NCBI RefSeq assembly: GCF_014646355.1
Contig: NZ_BMNH01000046.1
Span: forward strand, 1 to 42,925
DNA from: Nonomuraea cavernae
GTDB taxonomy: Bacteria > Actinomycetota > Actinomycetes > Streptosporangiales > Streptosporangiaceae
Direction of reading: 5' to 3'
Length of the DNA stretch: 42,925 nucleotides
Positions 8,394 through 16,800 of the stretch are shown in pieces (the first letter of the stretch is position 1; the number at the start of each line of letters is the position of its first letter). The position numbers and the translations under genes were made by a program. The notes beneath the pieces are model-generated. The model did not search any database. It was not told the DNA's origin and saw only the letters and a list, made by a program, of their open reading frames with translations.

Positions 8394-8475
8394 TCACGGT
8401 TGCCTCTGCTTCGGCAAGGTGAGGATTTCGGCTCCGTCGCTGGTGATGGCGATCGTGTGCTCGCTGTGTGCCGTC
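8394..8475 (-). pseudogene. Remnant of methionine aminopeptidase C-terminus
   Basis: On the minus strand a short stretch ending at TGA (8394-8396) reads TAHSEHTIAITSDGAEILTL, which matches the C-terminal end of type I methionine aminopeptidase, where a conserved EHT segment precedes the last strand. The rest of the enzyme (metal ligands and fold) is absent upstream, so this is a decayed tail. The limit near 8475 is approximate. It is the only recognisable content in the 350-base gap between the tandem MarR and XRE genes. Confidence 0.6.
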
Positions 8476-8660
8476 CGGCAGCCTGTCGCGCTGCGCGAGA
8501 TCGGGGTCGGCCGGCGTGACCGCGGCGCTTGAGGGGCCGGAGTTCATCGGGTTGAGCTCACCCGGCCGTGCGGCGCCGGGTCAATCCTCGTGACCCCTCG
8601 CATACGTGAGTCCCTGCGCCATAGCCTGAGATTGCGACATCCTCAGGAGGTGCAGGGCCT

Positions 8661-9863
8661 ATGCACGAGGACACCACCATCGGGGCCCGGTTGCGGACCC
8701 TACGCCGCTGGCGCGGTATGACGCTCGCCCAGCTCGCAGGACTGACCGGGATGAGCCAGTCCTACCTGTCCATGGCCGAGCGCGGGCAGCGCGCCCTTGA
8801 TCGGCGCTCCTATAAAGCCGCACTGGCCGCCGCACTCAAGGTCTCCGAAACCGACCTCACGGGCGGACCGCACCTGTCCTCCGATCCAGTCCAGTCCGAA
8901 CCACACGCCGCCATCCCGCACATCAGGGCCGCGCTATTGTCCAATGCGCTCACCGCGCCGGCCGTCGACCACGCGCGCGCCCTGCACGAGTTGACGGCGG
9001 AGATGACCCGGCTCGACCGCAGCAAACTGAAGTTCCGCCAGGCGGGCGACGTCCTGCCCGCCCTGATCGACGAGCTTCACGTGCACGCCGCCGCGCCCGC
9101 CGACGAGCACGAACAGCGTCTGGCGCTCGAAACCCTCATCGAGGCGCTCCAGACCGCGACGTTCATCACCAAGGATCTCGGCTACGGCGACCTGGCGGCC
9201 CTGGCCGCCATGCGCGCCACGGAGATCGCGGGCATGCTCGACGACCCTGTCAGCGCAGGCAAGGCCGCGAGCTTGCGCATCCACACGATGCCGACCACTT
9301 CGTGGCGTGCCCGGCTCACCGCCGCCGAGGCCGCCGCCGACGCGTTGCAGCCACACGTCCAGGAAGCGTCCGTGCCGGTGCTCGGCATGCTGACCCTGGT
9401 CGCCGCCCTGTCCGCGACGGTGGCCGCCAACCCGGGCCGGGCCGATCACTGGTTGTCGGAGTCCGCGGAGCTGGCCACCCGAGTGGCCGACGACCCGCTG
9501 GAGAACTGGGGCGCGTTCAGCACCACGAGCGTCGGCGTGTGGCGCGTCGGGCTGGCCGTCGAGCAGGGCGAGAGCGGCGGCGTGCTCGGCCTCGCGGAAC
9601 AGGTCGACGAGCGGAAACTGGCTGGCCGCCGGGGACGTCATGCCGCGTTCCTGGCCGACGTCGGCCGCGGCCTGGCCCGCGAACCGCGCAGGTGCGAACA
9701 GGCCGTGCAGTGGCTGCGACGGGCCGAGAGCGTCGCCCCGCACAAGATCCGCAACGATAGCCGGGTGCGTGAGGCGGTGGCGGTCATGATGGAGCAGTCC
9801 CGGGCCGCGGCCGGGAGCCGGGAGCTGCGCGGCATGGCTGCCCGGATGGGTGTCTCGCACTGA
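8661..9863 (+). CDS. XRE-family helix-turn-helix regulator
   Basis: A 400-residue protein. The N-terminal Cro/C1-type HTH is at about 8-62 (RLRTLRRWRGMTLAQLAGLT, MSQSYLSMAERGQRAL). About 330 alanine- and leucine-rich helical residues follow, as in the TPR-like signal domains of large actinobacterial XRE regulators. AGGAGG at 8645-8650 supports the ATG at 8661. It precedes a run of same-strand genes (small protein, glycosylase, radical SAM, kinase, NUDIX) and is the obvious candidate regulator. A perfect 16-base palindrome lies directly after its stop. The ligand is unknown. Confidence 0.85.
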   Translation: MHEDTTIGARLRTLRRWRGMTLAQLAGLTGMSQSYLSMAERGQRALDRRSYKAALAAALKVSETDLTGGPHLSSDPVQSEPHAAIPHIRAALLSNALTAPAVDHARALHELTAEMTRLDRSKLKFRQAGDVLPALIDELHVHAAAPADEHEQRLALETLIEALQTATFITKDLGYGDLAALAAMRATEIAGMLDDPVSAGKAASLRIHTMPTTSWRARLTAAEAAADALQPHVQEASVPVLGMLTLVAALSATVAANPGRADHWLSESAELATRVADDPLENWGAFSTTSVGVWRVGLAVEQGESGGVLGLAEQVDERKLAGRRGRHAAFLADVGRGLAREPRRCEQAVQWLRRAESVAPHKIRNDSRVREAVAVMMEQSRAAAGSRELRGMAARMGVSH

Positions 9864-9879
9864 CTTCACAGCTGTGAAG
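9864..9879. promoter_or_regulatory. Perfect 16-base palindrome after XRE gene
   Basis: CTTCACAG-CTGTGAAG, with no spacer, begins at the base after the XRE stop codon and ends 34 bases before the next start. The absence of a loop argues against a terminator and for a dimeric protein-binding site, possibly the operator through which the XRE protein controls the downstream cassette. Confidence 0.5.
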
Positions 9880-9913
9880 ATTCGCGCCGGGCACGTCTCT
9901 ACCGTTCGAGGCT

Positions 9914-10180
9914 ATGGAGACCGACACGGTCATGGACGCCAGAGCATGGCTGGAGCTGCTGCGCGGCGAACTGGCGGAGCGCGGTTGGGACGCCGAGATC
10001 CGCAGCATCCGGGCGAGACCCCACCTGTGGATCGTCAACCCGGATGACCGCAAGCTGAACGGCATGGTGGCGGCCCAGGGCGATCATTACAGGTGGACGT
10101 GGGGACCGGTGCTCGGACGGGCCGGCAACGTGCACGGTGTATCTGACAAGATCCTTCATGTGCTGCGCGGCGTCTCATGA
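9914..10180 (+). CDS. Small conserved-type protein of unknown function
   Basis: An 88-residue acidic-basic protein: WLELLRGELAERGWDAEIRS, then WIVNPDDRKLNGMVAAQGD, then HYRWTWGPVLGR and KILHVLRGVS. It resembles the small proteins often found directly behind XRE regulators in actinomycetes (helix, short strands, then a W-x-W motif), but I know no function. The ATG at 9914 has a weak GAGG upstream; a second in-frame ATG at 9932 is possible. Its stop overlaps the ATG of a 19-codon reading frame at 10177. Confidence 0.7.
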   Translation: METDTVMDARAWLELLRGELAERGWDAEIRSIRARPHLWIVNPDDRKLNGMVAAQGDHYRWTWGPVLGRAGNVHGVSDKILHVLRGVS

Positions 10181-10236
10181 TCGGGGCCACTTACGGGTTT
10201 TACGAGTGGACGGCGGCGATCCCCCCGCTGCACTGA
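10177..10236 (+). CDS. Possible 19-residue micro-ORF
   Basis: ATG at 10177 overlaps the preceding TGA (ATGA) and runs to a TGA at 10234-10236, encoding MIGATYGFYEWTAAIPPLH. The coupling makes translation possible. There is no strong ribosome site and no known family. It could be a leader peptide, a precursor peptide or chance. The remaining 77 bases up to 10313 contain nothing clear. Confidence 0.25.
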   Translation: MIGATYGFYEWTAAIPPLH

Positions 10237-10313
10237 AGCGACCAGGTGGAGGTCTATGCCCTGCCACACTCATGCACCTGACTACGAGGCCGCACGCATT
10301 GGAGATCACCCTC

Positions 10314-11108
10314 ATGAACTGGATGCTCGATCACCCCGGCTGGGACCTGCGCCGCCCGCCGACCCGCGCCATGCGCACCCCGACCGGAACATGGCTGATC
10401 ACCGCCACGACGAACGGCCCGATCCTGCTCGACGGCGACGGAGCGGCCCCGCACCCCGAAACCTACGATCCCGCCGCACTGGCAGATCTCGGCCTCCCGC
10501 GAGGGCTGGCCCGCGCACTCCACGAACTCGGCCCCGTCCGCCGCGTGCGCAACACCGACCTGTGGGACGCCCTGGCCACGGCCATCATCCGCCAGGTCAT
10601 CCGAGCCTCGCAGGCCCGCACCATGTACCGGGAGCTGCTCGCCGCCGCCGGACAGCCCGCCGGGCATACGTACCTGCCACCGACTGCCGAGCAGATCCTC
10701 GCCATGCCCGACCAGCAACTCGCCGACCTCGGCATGGCATTCAAACGGCGCCCTCTGCGCGCCGCCGCGCACGCCTACCTGCACCACGGCGACGAATGGG
10801 CGACCATGCCCGCCGACGTCCTGGTCAAAGCGCTGCAGGTGGTCCCGCGTATCGGCCCGTGGACCGCAGGCGCTGCCGTCGCCGATCACACCGGCGACTT
10901 CTCCGTCTACCCCTACGGCGACCTCGCCGTGCGCATCTGGGCCAGCCGCGCCGACCCGGCGACGGCCTGGCCCGACGACGAGCCCGGCTTCGCCGCCTTC
11001 TGGCGCGACCTGGCCGGGCCACACCTATCCGCCCTGACTGCCGTCACCCTCGCTTGGGGAGACCAACATGTCCATCAGTCCGCTCATCCAGGAAGGCCCG
11101 TGCAGTAA
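10314..11108 (+). CDS. AlkA-like HhH-GPD DNA glycosylase
   Basis: A 264-residue member of the helix-hairpin-helix GPD superfamily of base-excision glycosylases. The hairpin is at about 172-190 (LQVVPRIGPWTAGAAV). The catalytic Asp is probably Asp203 in YPYGDLAVR, at the usual distance after the hairpin. ALATAIIRQVIRASQA (about 87-101) matches the conserved helix of AlkA-type enzymes. There is no Fe-S cysteine cluster, which fits AlkA rather than Nth or MutY. GGAG at 10301-10304 supports the ATG at 10314. It overlaps the radical SAM gene by 41 bases, so the two are tightly coupled. Housekeeping repair is one reading; the operon suggests a more specialised substrate. Confidence 0.83.
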   Translation: MNWMLDHPGWDLRRPPTRAMRTPTGTWLITATTNGPILLDGDGAAPHPETYDPAALADLGLPRGLARALHELGPVRRVRNTDLWDALATAIIRQVIRASQARTMYRELLAAAGQPAGHTYLPPTAEQILAMPDQQLADLGMAFKRRPLRAAAHAYLHHGDEWATMPADVLVKALQVVPRIGPWTAGAAVADHTGDFSVYPYGDLAVRIWASRADPATAWPDDEPGFAAFWRDLAGPHLSALTAVTLAWGDQHVHQSAHPGRPVQ

Positions 11109-12537
11109 CCCCGGCGGGCAGCTCGACCTGATTCTCGTCAACGCTCCGCTGCGCGACTACGCGCTGCGACCCCGCGTCAACGACTACACCCTGCCCGTCC
11201 TCGGGATGGCGTACATCGCAACCTACGCCGCCACCCACGGCTACCGCGTCGGCGTCCTGGACGCCGAAGCCGCCGGCCTCCCGGTGGACGACACCATCGC
11301 CCTCATCAACCAGGCCCGACCCCGCTGGGTCGGTTTCAACCTCCTGGCCCCCACCTACGACCTCACCGCCACCATCGCCGCCGGCCTCGACCCCGGCATC
11401 CACATCATGGCCGGCGGCCACCACGCCAAAGCAATGCCGCAGCGGATCCTGGCCGACCCGCGCATGGCCCGCTGTAACGCGCTCATCCTCGGCGAGGCGG
11501 AGACTCGCGTGGTCGAACTCCTCGCCGATCACCGCAACCGCGCCGACCTGCCCGGCGTCATGTGGGTTGACCGGCTCCTCGCCCAGCCCGCCACCGGCGG
11601 CCGCCCCGGCACCGGCCACCACCTGGCACCCGACATCAACGCACTCCCGTTCGTTGACCGCGCCTACCTCGCCCAAGATCCGTACACGGCCGGCGATGGC
11701 CGCATCGAGGCGAACATGGTGGGCGCCCGCGGCTGCCCCTACGACTGCTCGTTCTGCGGCGCCGCCGTCTCCGCCAACCCGGACGTGACGATCCGCGTCC
11801 GCGAACCGAGCAACATCCTCGCCGAGATGCAGGATCTTCGGGACCGGAACGCGGTGAGGGCGTTCCGGTTCGTCGACGACCTGTTCCTCGGCGCCGGCCG
11901 CATCATCGACCGGATGATGGCCGCCTTCGAGCAGGCCGACGTCGGCCGGTGGGCGGTGTGGGATGCGACCGGCCGGATCAATGTGCTCGATCGGCGCAGC
12001 GATGCTCAGCTCGACCAGCTCGCCATGTGCGGCCTGCGGGAGGTGGCCCTCGGCATCGAGTCCGGCAGTGAGCGGGTGCTGTCCTACATCGACAAGCGGA
12101 TCACCCCCGGCATGGTGGCGTCTGTCGCCGAGCGGCTCGTGCGCCGCGGCATCGGCGTGAAGGGGTACTTCATCCTCGGCTTCCCCGGGGAGAGCCGGTC
12201 CGAGCTGCAGCAGACGGTTGCCCTGGTGCGCCGGCTGTGGGAGGTAGCCGAGCGCCGCCCTGGAACGTTCCGGGCATCCGTTTTCCAGTTCCGGCCCTAC
12301 CCCGGCACCCCTGAGTGGGGGCGACTGATGGCCACCGGCCAGTACACCGCCGAACAGTTACTCGCCTACGCGCCCGTCGACCTCGGCGGCGACGACGAAG
12401 CGATCCGCGGCCGAGACGAGTTCAACTTCTCCTCCGGCATCCAGTTCGGCGAGACGCCCGAGGACGAGATCCACCGCCACCTCGCCGCACTCGCCCGCGA
12501 GCAGCACGCCCGCACCCAATCCGCCGGGAGGCTCTGA
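11068..12537 (+). CDS. B12-binding-type radical SAM protein
   Basis: A 489-residue enzyme. The N-terminal 150 residues form a Rossmann-like cobalamin-binding domain (LPVLGMAYIATYAATHGYRV, WVGFNLLAPTYDLT, IMAGGHHAKAMP). The radical SAM barrel follows with the [4Fe-4S] motif GCPYDCSFCGA (Cys223, Cys227, Cys230) and barrel segments FRFVDDLFLG, GLREVALGIESGSERVL and KGYFILGFPGES. This is the class B layout, known in methyltransferases and ring-rearranging enzymes; the substrate cannot be told. The start ATG has GGGGAG upstream. It lies within the glycosylase frame at its 5' end and overlaps the kinase start by one base. Confidence 0.9.
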   Translation: MSISPLIQEGPCSNPGGQLDLILVNAPLRDYALRPRVNDYTLPVLGMAYIATYAATHGYRVGVLDAEAAGLPVDDTIALINQARPRWVGFNLLAPTYDLTATIAAGLDPGIHIMAGGHHAKAMPQRILADPRMARCNALILGEAETRVVELLADHRNRADLPGVMWVDRLLAQPATGGRPGTGHHLAPDINALPFVDRAYLAQDPYTAGDGRIEANMVGARGCPYDCSFCGAAVSANPDVTIRVREPSNILAEMQDLRDRNAVRAFRFVDDLFLGAGRIIDRMMAAFEQADVGRWAVWDATGRINVLDRRSDAQLDQLAMCGLREVALGIESGSERVLSYIDKRITPGMVASVAERLVRRGIGVKGYFILGFPGESRSELQQTVALVRRLWEVAERRPGTFRASVFQFRPYPGTPEWGRLMATGQYTAEQLLAYAPVDLGGDDEAIRGRDEFNFSSGIQFGETPEDEIHRHLAALAREQHARTQSAGRL

Positions 12538-13151
12538 TGCCTGGCCTGTTCGTCACCGTCGACGGGCCCGGCGGCGTCGGCAAGTCCACCTTGCTGCCGC
12601 TGCTCGGCGCCGCCCTGGAGGCCGCCGGTCACAGCGTGTGTCTCACCCGGGAGCCATCCGGAGGGCTGCTCGGCCGTACCGCGCGCGAGCTGACCAGCGA
12701 GTTCCATGGCCTGTCCCTGGCATGCCTGGTCGCGGCCGACCGGTTCCACCACCTGGTCGACGAGATCGAACCCGCCTTGTCGCGCGGCCAGCTCGTGTTG
12801 TGCGACCGGTACGTGCCCTCCTCCTACGTGCTGCAGAGCCTCGACGGCGTGCCACTGGAGTACGTCCGCCAGCTCAACGCGCCGGCTCGGCGGCCCGACC
12901 TGGCCATCATCCTCACTGCGGCACCCCACCTGCTGGAGGCCCGGCTACGCGGGCGCGGTGCGCACAGCCGGTTCGAGCACGACGGGTCGAGCACGCCGGA
13001 GGTACGCCTTTACGACGAGCTGGCCACCGTGCTCGCCCAGGACGGCTTCCCGCTGTACACCCTGGACACCGGGACCTTTTCACCGCAAGCCGCCGTCCAG
13101 GCCATCACCTGCCACGCCAGTGCGTTACTGTCACGCCAGCAACGCCAGTAG
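12537..13151 (+). CDS. dTMP-kinase-like P-loop nucleotide kinase
   Basis: A 204-residue P-loop protein. Walker A is DGPGGVGKST at 9-18. The thymidylate-kinase DR motif is at 90-92 (LVLCDRYVPSSYVLQ). REPSGGLLGRTAREL matches the substrate-side REP motif of dTMP kinase. The family makes dTDP from dTMP. As the main chromosomal tmk is normally elsewhere, this copy is probably a specialised paralogue acting on a modified nucleotide; that is an inference. It overlaps the radical SAM stop (TGATG) and is followed after 19 bases by the NUDIX gene. Confidence 0.85.
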   Translation: MPGLFVTVDGPGGVGKSTLLPLLGAALEAAGHSVCLTREPSGGLLGRTARELTSEFHGLSLACLVAADRFHHLVDEIEPALSRGQLVLCDRYVPSSYVLQSLDGVPLEYVRQLNAPARRPDLAIILTAAPHLLEARLRGRGAHSRFEHDGSSTPEVRLYDELATVLAQDGFPLYTLDTGTFSPQAAVQAITCHASALLSRQQRQ

Positions 13152-13170
13152 CTCCCCCGAGGTGGCCGAC

Positions 13171-13629
13171 ATGAAGCAGCGGTATCAGGTGACCGTCGAT
13201 GTCCACGTGATCCTTCAGCGCGCCGGCGACGTCCTGCTGTGCCTACGTGAAGGCACGGGATACCGCGACGGCTGGTACTGCCTGCCCTCCGGCCACCTGG
13301 AGGAGGGCGAAACCGTCGTCGACTGCGCCATCCGCGAAGCACGGGAAGAGATCGGGGTGGCCATCGACCGGCGCGACCTGCGGCCGGCCACTGTCGTCCA
13401 CCACCTGTCCCCCGAAGGCCGGCCGCGGCTCGGCGTGTTCTTCGCCACCTCCCAGTGGTACGGGGAGCCGGTGAACGCCGAACCCGCCAAGTGCGGCGGG
13501 CTTATCTGGACGCCGCTACGCGGCCTGCCGGACAACGTGGTGCCGTACACCGCTGCGGGCATCGGACAGTACCTCGACGGCATGGCCATCGGGCTGCACG
13601 GCTGGCCCGAGCTGGCGGCAACCTCCTGA
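13171..13629 (+). CDS. NUDIX hydrolase
   Basis: A 152-residue protein. The complete Nudix box is at about 41-63 (GHLEEGETVVDCAIREAREE followed by IGV), with all the acidic Mg2+-binding positions present. The N-terminal strand RYQVTVDVHVILQRAGDVLL and the GWYCLPSGH approach to the box resemble MutT-like nucleotide hydrolases. These enzymes cleave nucleoside diphosphate linkages. GAGGTGG upstream fits the ATG at 13171. It is the last gene of the cassette, which suggests removal or trimming of a nucleotide related to the kinase product. Confidence 0.88.
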   Translation: MKQRYQVTVDVHVILQRAGDVLLCLREGTGYRDGWYCLPSGHLEEGETVVDCAIREAREEIGVAIDRRDLRPATVVHHLSPEGRPRLGVFFATSQWYGEPVNAEPAKCGGLIWTPLRGLPDNVVPYTAAGIGQYLDGMAIGLHGWPELAATS

Positions 13630-13648
13630 CCCGGGCACAGCAGAAACG

Positions 13649-13680
13649 GCCCCGCTCTCCGTAGGCGAGGGTGACGGGGC
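13649..13680 (+). terminator. Possible terminator after NUDIX gene
   Basis: GCCCCG at 13649-13654 pairs with CGGGGC at 13675-13680; the inner CTC/GAG pairing is imperfect. It lies 20 bases after the NUDIX stop and before the nar promoter region. There is no T-run, as is common in high-GC actinomycetes. Confidence 0.4.
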
Positions 13681-13695
13681 GCATTAGTAGCTTTA

Positions 13696-13862
13696 CTGAC
13701 GTCAGCGCCTACGGGCGCGCTCGCGGTCTAGTCGATCACCTCGGCGGCCGGTACTCAGCCTCCCAGGATCCGGTGACGCTCCGAGTACGACCTGTCACGG
13801 TTGGCGACGAGTCGATATAACTCTCCGAGATTGAGAGATTACTTTACGTGTATGATTTTGAT
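13696..13862 (+). promoter_or_regulatory. Probable nar operon control region
   Basis: The 268-base gap before narG contains a 10-base palindrome CTGACGTCAG (13696-13705), an inverted repeat CTCTC-N7-GAGAG (13821-13837) and an AT-rich stretch with TATGAT at 13851-13856 that could serve as a -10 box. No -35 box at canonical spacing is convincing, which suggests activator-dependent transcription. I could not find a clear FNR/Crp or Rex box. Confidence 0.4.
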
Positions 13863-13897
13863 CGGTTGTCTGCCGCCACCGTTGGTAGATAGACGAC

Positions 13898-16800
13898 ATG
13901 GTCAACGAGCGAACGGCCGAGGAACCCAAGGAGGGGGCCACGTCGGCCCTCCTGCGGATCGGACACTTCTTCAGCCGGGGCACCTACTCCGACGACCTGA
14001 GGGACGTGTCCTATCGGGGCGGACGCGCGGGCGAGGTCTTCTACCGTGACCGCTGGGCGCACGACAAGATCGTACGTTCCACCCACGGAGTCAACTGCAC
14101 GGGCTCCTGTTCCTGGAAGGTGTACGTCAAGGACGGGATCATCACCTGGGAGACCCAGGAGATCGACTATCCGACGGCCGGCCCCGATCGTCCCGAGTAC
14201 GAGCCCCGGGGCTGCCCGCGCGGAGCGGCGTTCTCCTGGTACACCTACCACCCGACCCGGGTGCGCTACCCGTACGCGCGCGGCGTGCTCGTGGAGATGT
14301 ACCGCGAGGCCCGCAGGCGGCTCGGTGACCCGGTCCTGGCCTGGGCGGACGTCGTGGGCGACCCGGAGCGGCGGCGCCGCTACCAGCAGGCGCGCGGCAA
14401 GGGCGGGCTGGTGCGCACCACCTGGGACGAGGCGCTGGAGATGATCGCCGCCGCCCATGTGCACACCATCAAGACGCACGGTCCCGACCGGATCGCGGGG
14501 TTCACCCCCATCCCCGGCCAGTCGATGCTGTCCCACGCGATCGGGACCCGGTTCCTGTCGTTGATCGGCGGCCAGGCGCTGTCGTTCTATGACTGGTACG
14601 CCGACCTGCCGGTGGCCTCCCCGCAGGTGTTCGGCGACCAGACCGACGTGCCGGTGTCCGGCGACTGGTGGGACGCGGCCTACCTGATGATGTGGGGCTC
14701 CAACGTTCCCGTCACCCGCACGCCCGACGCGCACTGGATGGTCGAGGCCCGCTACAACGGCCAGAAGGTGGTCGTGGTCTCCCCCGACTACGCCGACAAC
14801 AGCAAGTTCGCCGACGACTGGCTGCACCCCCATCCCGGCACCGACGGCGCACTGGCCCACGCGATGGGCCAGGTGATCCTGCGCGAGTACTTCGTCGACA
14901 GGCAGGTGCCGTACTTCCTCGACTACGTGCGCCGCTTCACCGACATGCCGTTCCTCGTCCGGCTGGAGGAGAAGGACGGCTCGTACGTGCCGGGGCGGTT
15001 CCTGCGCGCCACCGACCTCGGCGGGGAGCACGCCGCGGCCGAGAACGCCGAATGGCGCACCGTGCTGCTGGACGAGGCCACCGGCGCCCTGGTCGTCCCG
15101 TCCGGCACCGTCGCCGACCGCTGGTCGCACGAGGACGGACGCTGGAACCTCGACCTCGGCGACGTCCTGCCCCGGCTCACCCTGCACGGCCTGCCCGACG
15201 CCGTGGGCGCCGAGGTGCTGCTCCCCCGGTTCGACACCGCCGACGGGTCGGGGGCGGTGCTCCGGCGCGGCGTCCCGGCCAGACGGCTGACGCCCGGCGG
15301 GCCGCTGGTCACCACCGTGTACGACCTGATGCTGGCCCGCTACGGCGTCGCCCGCGACGGCGTGCCCGGCGACTGGCCGACCGGCTACGACGACGCCGCG
15401 TCCCCCGGCACCCCGGCCTGGCAGGAGACGATCACCTCGGTGCCGGCCGCCGCGGCCATCCGGACCGCCCGCGAGTTCGCCATGACCGCCGAGAGCACCA
15501 ACGGCCGCTGCATGATCCTCATGGGCGCCGGCACGAACCATTGGTTCCATTCGGAGACCACCTACCGTAACTTCATCACGCTGCTGCTGATCACCGGCTG
15601 CATAGGGCGCAACGGCGGCGGCTGGGCCCACTACGTCGGCCAGGAGAAGTGCCGCCCGCTCACCGGCTGGACCACGCTGGCCACCGCGAACGACTGGAAG
15701 CGGCCGAGCCGGCAGATGATCGGCACCGGCTTCTTCTTCCTCAACACCGACCAGTGGCGCTACGACCACTTCCGCGCCGACGTCCTGACCTCGCCGCTCG
15801 GCAAGGGACACCTGGCCGGGATGACGGCGGTCGACGTCCTGGCCCAGTCGGCCCGGCTCGGCTGGATGCCCTCCTACCCCACCTTCGACCGCAACCCGCT
15901 GGACCTGGCCGACGAGGCTCGCGCCTCCGGCCGGGACCCGGGCGAGCACGTCGCCGGTGAACTGGCGGCGGGCCGGCTGAAGTTCTGCGCCGAGGACCCG
16001 GACCATCCGGACAACTGGCCACGCATCCTCATCGCGTGGCGGGCCAATCTGCTGGGCTCGTCCGCCAAGGGAGCCGAGTACTTCCAGCGCCACCTGCTGG
16101 GCACGCTCAGCAACCTGCGGGCCACCGAGGCGCCCGAGGACGTCCGGCCACGCGACGTGCGCTGGCGCGACCCCGCGCCCGAGGGCAAACTCGACCTGCT
16201 GCTCTCGCTGGACTTCCGGATGACGTCCACGACCCTGCTGTCCGACATCGTGCTGCCGGCCGCGACCTGGTACGAGAAACACGATCTGAACGCGACCGAC
16301 ATGCACCCGTTCGTGCACTCGTTCAACCCGGCGGTGGAGCCGCCCTGGCAGGCCCGCACCGACTTCGAGATCTTCAACGACATCGCCGACGGCGTGGCCG
16401 AGCTGGCCGGCGAGCATCTGGGCACCCGGTACGACCTGGTGGCCACGCCCTTCCAGCACGACACACCCGGCGAACTGGGCAACCCCACGGGCGTCGCGCA
16501 GGACTGGCGGGCCGACGGCTCGACACCGGTCCCCGGCCGGACCATGCCGAGCGTGACCGTCGTCGAGCGGGACTACACGGCGATCGCCGCCCAGATGCGC
16601 ACCCTCGGCCCGCTCGCCGAGTCCAAGGGCGTGCCCTGCAAGGGCGTCAACTACCAGGTGGATCACGAGGTCAGGCTGCTGGGCCAGACGAACGGCGTCG
16701 CGCGCGGCGGCCTCGCCGACGGCCTGCCGCTGATCGACACCGGCAAGAAGGCGTGCGAGGCGATCCTGGCGCTGTCCGGCTCGACCAACGGACGCCTCGC

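Noticed and set aside
13630..13897. FNR/Crp or Rex box ahead of narG
   Set aside because: Only partial TTTGATC-like matches occur, with no symmetric partner at the right distance.
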